A stretch of 64,000 nt of DNA from NCBI GenBank assembly GCA_948527295.1, contig CAOSWK010000002.1, positions 124,001-188,000 of the forward strand, given 5' to 3'. Positions 18,098 to 26,273 of the stretch are shown here, one piece after another (the stretch's first letter is position 1; each line of letters opens with the position of its first letter). The notes below the pieces were generated by a model. The model was not told where the DNA came from. It searched no databases and saw nothing but the letters and a program-made list of their open reading frames with translations. The position numbers and the translations under genes were made by a program. The stretch comes from an uncultured Eubacteriales bacterium (GTDB lineage: Bacteria > Bacillota > Clostridia > Oscillospirales > Acutalibacteraceae).

Positions 18098-19348
18098 ATG
18101 AATTATGTCGAAAATAATCTGGATTTTTTGAGCAACTACGACCCGCAAATTGGCGCCGCTACTCGCGATGAACTATCTCGCCAACAGCAAAATCTAGAAC
18201 TCATCGCGTCGGAGAATATTGTCTCTCCCGCCGTTATGGCCGCGATGGGGAGCATTCTTACAAACAAGTACGCCGAGGGCTACCCCAGCAAAAGGTACTA
18301 CGGCGGCTGCGAATACGTCGACGTTGTTGAAGATATTGCTCGCGACCGTGCCAAAAAGCTTTTTGGTGCCGAGCACGCCAATGTTCAGCCGCATTCTGGC
18401 GCGCAGGCTAACACCGCGGTCTATTACTCTATTTTGAGTCCGGGCGACACCGTTATGGGCATGACGCTCTCTGAGGGTGGACACCTGACACACGGTTCGC
18501 CAGCAAATATTTCGGGCAAATATTTTAATTTCGTTGAATACGGCGTGGATCCGGTTACTCATCACATCGACTACGACAAGGTTGCCGAAAAGGCTGCGCA
18601 GGTTAAGCCAAAATTGATTGTTTGTGGCGCCAGTGCCTACCCTAGGACGATCGATTTTGAAAAATTTCGCCAAATTGCGGACTCCGTAAACGCCTACTTG
18701 ATGGTCGACATGGCGCATATTGCCGGGCTTGTTGCCACTGGGCTGCATCCTAATCCTGTTCCCTTTGCCGACTTCGTCACCACCACAACGCACAAAACTT
18801 TGCGCGGACCCCGCGGGGGCATGATTCTTTGCAAAGAGAAGTACGCCGCAGCCATTGACAAGGCCATCTTCCCGGGCACTCAGGGCGGACCTCTGATGCA
18901 TATAATCGCGGCCAAAGCCGTCTGTTTTGGCGAGGCCTTAAATCCCGAATTTAAGGAATACAACAAAAAAGTCGTCGAAAACTGTAGTGCTCTCGCGCAT
19001 GAGCTGATAAATAACGGCCTGAGGCTGGTCTCGGGCGGGACAGATAATCACTTGCTACTTGTAGACCTGCACGACACCGGCGTAACGGGCAAAGAGCTCG
19101 AAAAAAGGCTCGACGAGGTGCGCATTACCGTCAATAAAAACACCATTCCGAACGAGAAATTAAGCCCGTTCATCACAAGCGGAATCCGCGTTGGCACGGC
19201 TGCCGTCACAACTCGCGGTCTTGGCATTGCCGAAATGGCGCAGATTGCTAAGTTCATCGCTTTGGCTGTTAATGACTTTGAGAATAATCGTGACTTTATC
19301 AAAAGTTCGGTAGCAGAAATCTGCAAAAAATACCCCATATACAGCTAA
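18098..19348 (+). CDS. glyA: Serine hydroxymethyltransferase
   Basis: PLP enzyme converting serine and tetrahydrofolate to glycine and methylene-tetrahydrofolate, the main entry of one-carbon units. The 416-residue length is normal. Motifs include LELIASEN, the [14 protein letters not shown] loop, [10 protein letters not shown] and the PLP-lysine [14 protein letters not shown] near 225. The ATG has GGAG upstream. The next gene, rarA, follows after 54 bases on the same strand. Confidence 0.97.
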   Translation: MNYVENNLDFLSNYDPQIGAATRDELSRQQQNLELIASENIVSPAVMAAMGSILTNKYAEGYPSKRYYGGCEYVDVVEDIARDRAKKLFGAEHANVQPHSGAQANTAVYYSILSPGDTVMGMTLSEGGHLTHGSPANISGKYFNFVEYGVDPVTHHIDYDKVAEKAAQVKPKLIVCGASAYPRTIDFEKFRQIADSVNAYLMVDMAHIAGLVATGLHPNPVPFADFVTTTTHKTLRGPRGGMILCKEKYAAAIDKAIFPGTQGGPLMHIIAAKAVCFGEALNPEFKEYNKKVVENCSALAHELINNGLRLVSGGTDNHLLLVDLHDTGVTGKELEKRLDEVRITVNKNTIPNEKLSPFITSGIRVGTAAVTTRGLGIAEMAQIAKFIALAVNDFENNRDFIKSSVAEICKKYPIYS

Positions 19349-19402
19349 AATTCAGCTCTGATCGGGTTTGTCACTTTATAAAAAATTAGGAAGGAATTTT
19401 GT

Positions 19403-20671
19403 ATGTCGGCTCCACTTTCGGACATTTTGCGCCCCGCGTCCATCGACGATATGGTCGGTCAGGCTCACCTTATCGGCAAAGGCAAGCTGCTGCGCAATAT
19501 CATCGACTCTGGCACTCTGCCAAACATGATTTTTTACGGCCCCTCCGGCGTTGGCAAGACGACCCTCGCCAAAATTCTGGCCAGCAGCTCAAACAAAAAA
19601 CTGTTCAAACTAAACGCCACAACGGCCTCGACCGCGGACATTAAAGATATCATCGCACAGATTGATACTTTTACCGCGCCAAACGGCATTCTGCTGTACT
19701 TGGACGAGATTCAATACTTTAACAAAAAGCAGCAGCAAACCATTTTGGAGTTCATCGAAAACGGCAAAATAACGCTGATTGCCTCGACGACCGAGAACCC
19801 CTCTTTTTACATATACAACGCCATTTTAAGCCGCTCCACCATCTTTGAGTTCAAGCTTGTCGGCGTCGAAGAAATAAAAAAAGCGCTCGCCCGCGCGGTT
19901 GGCTTTATTGAGAAGTCGGAGGGAATTGCCATATCCATTGCAGATGAAGTCTTGGCTTATATTGCGACGCTCGCGGCGGGCGACGTGCGGCGGGCGATAA
20001 ACTTTTTGGAGTTGTGCAATTTATCTTCGCCTGTCGAAAATAAAGTTAAAGCAATTTCTATGGAAACCGCATCTCAGCTTAATTTTTCGGGGAATATCCG
20101 GTATGATTCCGCTGGCGACGAGCATTATGATACTTTATCTGCTTTCCAAAAGTCTATGCGTGGCTCCGACCCCGACGCTGCCGTATATTATCTTGCGCGG
20201 CTTCTGGCCAGCGGCGATTTAATCTCTGCCTGCCGACGTTTAATGGTCTGCGCGTGCGAAGATGTCGGCCTTGCCTACCCGCAGATTATGCCCATTGTAA
20301 AGTCCTGCGTCGATATCGCCATGCAAGTTGGCCTGCCCGAAGCCAGGATTCCCCTTGCAGACGCGGTCATTTTGGTTTGTTTGGCGCCAAAGTCGAACGC
20401 AGCGTACAACGCCATAAACGAAGCTACCGCCGATATCGCATCGGGCAAGATTTTTCCCTTTCCTCGGCACCTGCAAAACAAGCACTGTGACGGTACAGAC
20501 GTTAAAAACAAAGGGCAATTCTACCTTTACCCGCACGAGTTCGAGAATAATTGGGTGGCGCAGCAGTATCTGCCCGACGAGTTGAAGGACAAACGCTACT
20601 ATATTCCGGACAAAAACAAAACCGAGCAAGCTTTTTCGGCCTACTGGCGCAACATTAAAAAGCCCGATTAG
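19403..20671 (+). CDS. rarA: Replication-associated recombination protein RarA (MgsA)
   Basis: AAA+ ATPase related to clamp loaders that acts at stalled replication forks. The 422-residue protein shows the PLSDILRPASIDDMVGQ start, Walker A GPSGVGKT, a YLDEIQYFNKKQQ Walker B with the family-typical insert, sensor ASTTENPSF, and the C-terminal tetramerisation domain (RLLASGDLISACRRLMVCA). The ribosome site AGGAAGGA precedes the ATG. It converges on the symporter gene, with only 12 bases between the stops. Confidence 0.93.
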   Translation: MSAPLSDILRPASIDDMVGQAHLIGKGKLLRNIIDSGTLPNMIFYGPSGVGKTTLAKILASSSNKKLFKLNATTASTADIKDIIAQIDTFTAPNGILLYLDEIQYFNKKQQQTILEFIENGKITLIASTTENPSFYIYNAILSRSTIFEFKLVGVEEIKKALARAVGFIEKSEGIAISIADEVLAYIATLAAGDVRRAINFLELCNLSSPVENKVKAISMETASQLNFSGNIRYDSAGDEHYDTLSAFQKSMRGSDPDAAVYYLARLLASGDLISACRRLMVCACEDVGLAYPQIMPIVKSCVDIAMQVGLPEARIPLADAVILVCLAPKSNAAYNAINEATADIASGKIFPFPRHLQNKHCDGTDVKNKGQFYLYPHEFENNWVAQQYLPDELKDKRYYIPDKNKTEQAFSAYWRNIKKPD

Positions 20672-20683
20672 CTTCTAACGCCG

Positions 20684-22081
20684 TCAGTTCCAGACATCAG
20701 TATTTTCAATGCCTACATTTTTGGCTACAAATACTGGTGTTTGGCCTTTCTTTTTTTGCACCAAATAGTCCTTTAGCACTTTTATCGCGATGTTCCTGAT
20801 CAGCAATATTACCACTATGTTGACCACCGCCATTAAGCCCATCAGCAAGTCCGAGATGTTCCAGACTGTCTTTGCGTCGGCCTGCGCGCCCAAAAACACC
20901 GTTATAACGCACGTTACTCTAAAGATGTTCAGCAAAAGCTTGCTGTTTTTTATGAATAACACGTTGGTCTCCGCATAGCTGTAGTTGCCGATTATCGATG
21001 TAAACGCGAACGCAAATATCGAAAACGCTATCAAATGCACGCCGAATGGGCCTACCTGATTTTTCACAGCCTCTTGCACAAGCGGAATATCCTCGAGTCC
21101 GCAGCAAAAATCGACTCCCGAAAGCAACACGATAAACGAAGTAGCCGAACAGATGAGCAATGTATCTATAAAAACAGATAAAATCTGCGCCAAACCTTGG
21201 TTTACCGGATGCAAAACATCTGCGGTGGCCGCTGCATTCGGAGAGCTGCCCATACCCGCCTCGTTAGAAAACAGCCCCCTTTTGGTGCCCATCATAAGCG
21301 CGCTCTTGTAAAACATCGCCCCGAATATCGCTTCAAAATTGAAAGCTTCTTTAAAAATCGTAGAAAAAACTTCTGGGATTTTGTCAAAATTTTTAACGCC
21401 GATATACACGCTCAAAGAGATGTAAGCAAGCGACATCACCGGCACGACGTAGGCTGAGATAAACCCAACCCGGTGCGTGCCACCCCAAATGGCCAAAGCC
21501 GTAACCGCAGCCAAGATAAATCCAACAATCATCGGGTAAATGCCACTCTTATAGTCCTTGATGTAAGGCGTCAAGGCCGAAGACAGCTGAAACGACTGCA
21601 AAGCGTTAAAGCCATAGGCGTACCCAGCAATCAAAAGGCACGAAAACAGCACTCCGAGCCACTTTTTGTTAAAAACTTTCTGCATATAATAAGCCGGGCC
21701 GCCCCTAAAACCGCCGTTTTCGTCTTTAACCTTATAAATTTGCGCTAGCGTGCTCTCTATAAACGCCGAAGCACTGCCCAAAATCGCCATAATCCACATC
21801 CAAAAAACCGAGCCCGGGCCGCCAATTATAATAGCAGAGGCAATTCCCGCAATGTGACCCACTCCAATCTTAGACGCAGTCGAGATCATCAGCGACTTAA
21901 ACGACGAAACCTTGCCCTTGTCGGCCTTTTCAGTCAAAGCTTTAAACGCGTCCTTCAACAGCCGAAACTGCACAAATCTCGTCCTAAAAGTGAAGTAAAC
22001 CCCAGCAAAAATCAAAAGCGGGATCAAAATATACGCATACAAAAAATTCCCAAATAAATCCAAAAAATTATTAATCCACAT
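20684..22081 (-). CDS. Sodium:alanine symporter family protein (AGCS)
   Basis: A 465-residue polytopic membrane protein with about 11 hydrophobic helices that imports alanine or glycine with sodium. Family motifs include TRFVQFR near the N-terminus, GVGHIAGIASAI, GGPGSVFWMWIMA, the FRGGPAYYM loop and KRGLFSNEAGMGSSPNAAA. An AAGGGG ribosome site precedes the ATG. It lies 60 bases downstream of murF. Exact substrate cannot be told from sequence. Confidence 0.93.
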   Translation of the reverse strand: MWINNFLDLFGNFLYAYILIPLLIFAGVYFTFRTRFVQFRLLKDAFKALTEKADKGKVSSFKSLMISTASKIGVGHIAGIASAIIIGGPGSVFWMWIMAILGSASAFIESTLAQIYKVKDENGGFRGGPAYYMQKVFNKKWLGVLFSCLLIAGYAYGFNALQSFQLSSALTPYIKDYKSGIYPMIVGFILAAVTALAIWGGTHRVGFISAYVVPVMSLAYISLSVYIGVKNFDKIPEVFSTIFKEAFNFEAIFGAMFYKSALMMGTKRGLFSNEAGMGSSPNAAATADVLHPVNQGLAQILSVFIDTLLICSATSFIVLLSGVDFCCGLEDIPLVQEAVKNQVGPFGVHLIAFSIFAFAFTSIIGNYSYAETNVLFIKNSKLLLNIFRVTCVITVFLGAQADAKTVWNISDLLMGLMAVVNIVVILLIRNIAIKVLKDYLVQKKKGQTPVFVAKNVGIENTDVWN

Positions 22082-22141
22082 CGTAAAACCCCTTAACCAT
22101 CGCTTTTTTAAGCCTAATCATAGCCCCACCGGCCGCACCCG

Positions 22142-23536
22142 CTATTTTTCATATAGAGAAATTACCGCGTTGGCGATTTCCTCCATGTGCATCCCGCGCG
22201 AGCCCTTTACCAAAATGCAATCTTCAGGCTGAATCAAGCTTTTTAAGCATGCAAACGCTTCTTCGTTCGATAAAAACGAGTAAGTAGCTACATTCCCTTT
22301 GGCAGAATCGGCACCCTTCGCAATAAATTTAGCTAAACCTCCCACCGTTATTAGCACATCGACATCTACACTCGCCGCAAAGGCCCCCACGTCGAAGTGA
22401 AGGTCCTCTGCCATGTCGCCAAGCTCCAACATATCTGCCAAAATCGCAATTTTTCGCTTTCCCCGGCCAATCTGCGCAAGAACCGCAAGCGCACTTTTCA
22501 TTGAGTCAGGATTCGCATTATAGCTGTCGTCAATCAAGGTAACGCTCCGCAAACGGTACACGTTTTGCCGCATATCAAGATTTTTAAACTGCAAAAGCCC
22601 CGCCTGTATCTGCACCTCGCTCATACCCATAAAATGCCCGATCGCAATGGCAACCAGCACATTATAGATGTTATGCTCCCCAATCGTCAGAACCTCAAAG
22701 CGTTGACTCTTCCCATTATGCACGGCCTCAAAAGTCGTCTTCCCGCCCTCAAAGGCAATATCCCTCGCGGTAAAATCGCAATTATTTTTTAGCCCAAACG
22801 TAACCAACCGAAAATCGCCGCTCTTTGGCACATTGCGAAGGATTTCATCGTCTCCATTAATAAACAAACAGCCATCTTTGCCCAATCTGCCGGAGATTTT
22901 GAACTTCTCGTTGAATATATTCTCCTTGGTGTACAGGTTTTCAATATGCGTGACGCCAATATTAGTTATGACGGCGCACGTCGGATTTGCAATTGCCAAA
23001 AGCCTCTCCATTTCGCCAAATTCGCTAATCCCCATCTCCACAACCGCAACGTCATGCGAGCGTTCTAGCCCAAACATAGTCAAAGGCAAGCCGATTTGGC
23101 CATTCAAATTGCCGGTCGTCTTGTGCACGTTAAACCTGGCCGCCAGAACACTTGCAATCATCTCTTTGGTCGAGGTCTTGCCCACGCTCCCCGTTATGCC
23201 AACAACCGGGATGTCGAACTTTTGCCGATAGTACGCCGCAAGCCGCTGCAGCGCCACTTTTGTGTCCGCAACTTTTATATGTACCTTGTTTTTGTCGCCT
23301 AATACCACAGTGTCGAAATTTTGCTCCGAAGTCAGCGTTGCTACCGCTCCTGCCGCAAAGGCCTCCTCTATAAAGGCGTGTCCATCGAATTTCTCACCCT
23401 TTATTGGCACAAATAGCGCACCATTTCTTATCTCTTTGCTATTTGTACTAACCGAATTCACCGCCACCTCGGCAGAGCCACAAATCAGCTTCCCGTCAAC
23501 CGCCGTCAAAACCTCGCTTATGCTCAATCTTTCCAT
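22142..23536 (-). CDS. murF: UDP-MurNAc-tripeptide:D-Ala-D-Ala ligase MurF
   Basis: Adds D-Ala-D-Ala to the UDP-MurNAc-tripeptide, the last cytoplasmic step of the peptidoglycan peptide. The 464-residue protein has the N-terminal MERLSISEV domain, the P-loop ITGSVGKTSTKEMI, the VVEMGISEFGEM motif, DDSYNANPDSM, and the C-terminal ligase domain with VKGSRGMHME. The ATG at 23536 is preferred. A GTG at 23554 inside the murE end is also preceded by AAGGAG and would add six residues. It overlaps or abuts murE and is surely co-transcribed with it. Confidence 0.95.
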   Translation of the reverse strand: MERLSISEVLTAVDGKLICGSAEVAVNSVSTNSKEIRNGALFVPIKGEKFDGHAFIEEAFAAGAVATLTSEQNFDTVVLGDKNKVHIKVADTKVALQRLAAYYRQKFDIPVVGITGSVGKTSTKEMIASVLAARFNVHKTTGNLNGQIGLPLTMFGLERSHDVAVVEMGISEFGEMERLLAIANPTCAVITNIGVTHIENLYTKENIFNEKFKISGRLGKDGCLFINGDDEILRNVPKSGDFRLVTFGLKNNCDFTARDIAFEGGKTTFEAVHNGKSQRFEVLTIGEHNIYNVLVAIAIGHFMGMSEVQIQAGLLQFKNLDMRQNVYRLRSVTLIDDSYNANPDSMKSALAVLAQIGRGKRKIAILADMLELGDMAEDLHFDVGAFAASVDVDVLITVGGLAKFIAKGADSAKGNVATYSFLSNEEAFACLKSLIQPEDCILVKGSRGMHMEEIANAVISLYEK

Positions 23537-23540
23537 CTGT

Positions 23541-25010
23541 CTACCGAACCTCACTTCGCTCCTTCAAAATATCTGCAACGACTTCGCGCTCGTCAAAATG
23601 GATTTTTTGGCCGTTTATTTCCTGATAATCCTCATGTCCCTTGCCCGCAAGCACAATTATATCGTTGTCCCTGGCTATAGAAAGGCAATATTTAATGGCC
23701 TCTCTCCTGTCAGGGATCACAATAAACTTGCCGCGTGTCTTTTTGAGGCCGACCTCAATGTCCGAAATTATGTCCATAACGTCCTCATTGCGCGAATTGT
23801 CGGCCGTCACAACAGATAAATCCGAAAGCTTGCCCGAAACCTCGCCCATCTCGTAACGTCTAACCTTGGGGCGATCGCCCCCCGCGCCAAACAAAGTTAT
23901 CAAGCGGTTTGGACGATACTCCCGAAGCGTCGTCAAGATGTTCTGCATGCTAAGGGCGTTGTGCGCGTAGTCGATCAGCAGGGTAAAGTTGCCCGGAACC
24001 GGCACAGACTCTATCCTGCCCTTTACCTTAACCTCGTTCAGGCCACTTGTTATCGCATCTTTCGGAACATCAAAATGCCGGCAGACCGAAATAGCGGCCA
24101 GCGCGTTATATATGCTAAATTTGCCGGGAATATCCACGTCCACACTAAGATTTTCCTTGCCCGCGGTCTCGAAATGAATCCCCACATAGCCATTCTGCGA
24201 TATCAACTTCTCGTTAAAAGCGACAATATCGGCATCGCGAGAAAAGCCATAAGTCTCCACCCGGCAAGTATGGCCATTCAAGACCTCTCGGTAGTTCTTG
24301 TCATCAATGTTCACAAGGCCCAGCCCGCACTTCTGAAACAGCAAGCTCTTGCAGGCCAGGTACTCCCCCATGCTCTCGTGCTCGTTGCCTCCAATGTGAT
24401 CCATCGAAAAGTTAGTAAACACGCCATAGTCAAACACAAAACCATCCATCCGATGCCACTTTAGGCCCAGCGAAGAGGCCTCCATAACAGCGCATTTGCA
24501 GCCGCTATCCACCATCTTACGCAAAAATCGCTGAATCTCATAGGACTCCGGCGTCGTATTAACCGTTTTAGTCACATTCTCGTCGATGATAACACCCAGA
24601 GTTCCGATTACTCCGGTCTTTATGCCAGCTTTCTGCAAAACAGTACGAATCATGCAAGAAACCGTCGTTTTTCCCTTTGTACCGGTTATTGCAACCGTTT
24701 TTAGCTGTGACGCTGGATTTTCAAAAAACTCTGCCGACATAAAAGCCAGCGCCTCGCGAGTGTCCCGAACTTTAACAACCGTAATTTCGCTGTCAATCGA
24801 GACATCATCCGAAATAACAACCGCCACCGCACCGTTAGCAATCGCAGAATCAATAAAGCCGTGCCCATCCTCGTTGCAGCCTTTCAAGCAGACAAACACC
24901 GAATTTTTGATACATTTTCTAGAATCATAAAAAATATCGCTTATTTCCAAGTCCAAATCGCCGCAAATCAGCGAAAAATCTATTTTTTCGACCAAACGCC
25001 TAAGCTTCAT
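23541..25010 (-). CDS. murE: UDP-MurNAc-L-Ala-D-Glu ligase MurE
   Basis: Adds the third residue of the peptidoglycan stem peptide. The 489-residue protein has the MurE N-domain (ISDIFYDSRKC), P-loop TGTKGKTTVSCMI, the NFSMDHIGGNEHESMGEYL region, LIDYAHNALSM and GAGGDRPKVRR. The substrate-recognition motif is DNSR rather than the DNPR of meso-diaminopimelate-adding enzymes. The Arg that contacts diaminopimelate is kept, so diaminopimelate is the likely substrate. An AAGGGTGG site precedes the ATG. It is first in the murE-murF-symporter run. Confidence 0.95.
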   Translation of the reverse strand: MKLRRLVEKIDFSLICGDLDLEISDIFYDSRKCIKNSVFVCLKGCNEDGHGFIDSAIANGAVAVVISDDVSIDSEITVVKVRDTREALAFMSAEFFENPASQLKTVAITGTKGKTTVSCMIRTVLQKAGIKTGVIGTLGVIIDENVTKTVNTTPESYEIQRFLRKMVDSGCKCAVMEASSLGLKWHRMDGFVFDYGVFTNFSMDHIGGNEHESMGEYLACKSLLFQKCGLGLVNIDDKNYREVLNGHTCRVETYGFSRDADIVAFNEKLISQNGYVGIHFETAGKENLSVDVDIPGKFSIYNALAAISVCRHFDVPKDAITSGLNEVKVKGRIESVPVPGNFTLLIDYAHNALSMQNILTTLREYRPNRLITLFGAGGDRPKVRRYEMGEVSGKLSDLSVVTADNSRNEDVMDIISDIEVGLKKTRGKFIVIPDRREAIKYCLSIARDNDIIVLAGKGHEDYQEINGQKIHFDEREVVADILKERSEVR

Positions 25011-25102
25011 CTTGCGCCACCCTTAACCTCAAATTACGTAAACTTAAAAACATACTATGTTCTCACAATATAATATTGCCACAAAAACCCGAAATTGTAA
25101 AC

Positions 25103-25138
25103 AAAAAATAAAAACCGCCCAAATCTTAGTCCGGACGG
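25103..25138 (-). terminator. Terminator downstream of tRNA-Ile2
   Basis: On the minus strand a six-pair stem (CCGTCC with GGGCGG) is followed by a T-rich tract, placed between the tRNA gene and murE. Confidence 0.6.
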
Positions 25139-25197
25139 CCTTTAAGAGCATTTAATAAATCAAAAAATCGCAAACGCAGCAAAGCGCATAATAGCGT

Positions 25198-25274
25198 TGG
25201 TGGGCCATCAGGGACTTGAACCCCGGACCAACCGGTTATGAGCCGGTTGCTCTAACCAACTGAGCTAATGGCCC
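25198..25274 (-). tRNA. tRNA with CAT anticodon, probably tRNA-Ile2
   Basis: A complete cloverleaf with encoded CCA: acceptor GGGCCAT pairs with ATGGCCC, anticodon loop CTCATAA, and T-loop GTTCAAG. The GGCTCATAACC anticodon stem-loop resembles tRNA-Ile2, whose C34 is made into lysidine by TilS, more than elongator tRNA-Met. Confidence 0.9.
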
Positions 25275-25415
25275 TCACTTACAACACAAACCTCACCGCT
25301 ACAAACACAAAATAGCAAGTATGATTATACCAGCTCTGCTTTACTTTGTCAAGCCCGGCCAAAAATATTTTTTCGATTTTGGCGCATTTGCATGTCAAAA
25401 TTTTATAAAATATGA

Positions 25416-25421
25416 TATAAT
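25416..25421 (+). promoter_or_regulatory. Extended -10 element upstream of rlmB
   Basis: TGATATAAT extended -10, about 40 bases before the rlmB start, with a weak -35 (TGTCAA). Confidence 0.5.
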
Positions 25422-25461
25422 TAAAAAGATTTTAATGTTTAATAAATTAAGAGGGATTTTT

Positions 25462-26232
25462 TTGAAAAACACTGTGCCCAAAAAGGCTCCCGGCGAAATT
25501 ATCATCGGCAAAAACTCGGTTAAAGAGGCCTTCGCCGCCGGCCGTAATATAGATTCTATTTTGATTTCTAGCAGCATGCGCAAGTCTTCCGTCGCCGGCA
25601 TTTTGCAAAAGGCCAAAGAGCTTAAAATTCCGGTAAAAGAAGTCGACACCAAAAAGCTTGACTCTTTGTGCGATAACGCCAATCATCAAGGAATCATCGC
25701 GACGGTTGCTGCACATCGGTACTTTAGCGTTGATGACATCTTATACGTCGCTGCGCAAAGGGGTGAGCCTCCCTTTATAATCGTGGCGGACGAAATCGCA
25801 GACCCTCACAACCTCGGAGCCATCATTCGCACAGCAGAATGCGCCGGTGCTCACGGAGTTATTATTCCGGATCGGCGTGCAGCCAGCTTGAGTTTTGCCG
25901 TTGCTAAGGCTTCGGCCGGCGCGCTCGAGCATGTAAAAGTTGCCAGAGTTACGAATATTCCTTCTGTTTTGGAGCTGTTAAAAGACCGCGGATTGTGGAT
26001 ATATGGCGCAGATATGGATGGTCAGCCTTATTGCAAGGCCGATTTAACTGGATCGATTGCATTGATAATTGGGAGCGAGGGCTTTGGACTGGGACGGCTT
26101 GTTAAAGAAAAGTGCGACTTTATACTATCACTGCCGCAGCTTGGCAAAATAAACTCGCTAAACGCCTCTGTAGCTGCCGGAGTCCTTATGTACGAAGTCG
26201 CACGGCAGCGGTTGGGCTTGGCTTTAAAGTGA
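25462..26232 (+). CDS. rlmB: 23S rRNA 2'-O-methyltransferase, SpoU/TrmH family
   Basis: SAM-dependent rRNA ribose methyltransferase with a knotted SPOUT fold, matching the RlmB-type subfamily. The 256-residue protein has the substrate-binding N-domain (GEIIIGKNSVKEAF) and then the three SPOUT motifs: ADEIADPHNLGAIIRTAE, IIGSEGFGLGRLV and LNASVAAGVLMYE. The TTG at 25462 follows GAGGG by about 6 bases. The frame is open 47 codons upstream, but that part is AT-rich promoter DNA. Exact target nucleotide is not certain. Confidence 0.88.
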   Translation: MKNTVPKKAPGEIIIGKNSVKEAFAAGRNIDSILISSSMRKSSVAGILQKAKELKIPVKEVDTKKLDSLCDNANHQGIIATVAAHRYFSVDDILYVAAQRGEPPFIIVADEIADPHNLGAIIRTAECAGAHGVIIPDRRAASLSFAVAKASAGALEHVKVARVTNIPSVLELLKDRGLWIYGADMDGQPYCKADLTGSIALIIGSEGFGLGRLVKEKCDFILSLPQLGKINSLNASVAAGVLMYEVARQRLGLALK

Positions 26233-26273
26233 GAAGTCGCGTATATTCGGGGATTAAGGGGTGAATTTTTAGT

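Noticed and set aside
25198..25274. tRNA with CAT anticodon called as tRNA-Met
   Set aside because: The anticodon arm GGCTCATAACC resembles tRNA-Ile2 more closely, and a tilS gene is present. Called Ile2 with the caveat that sequence alone is not decisive.
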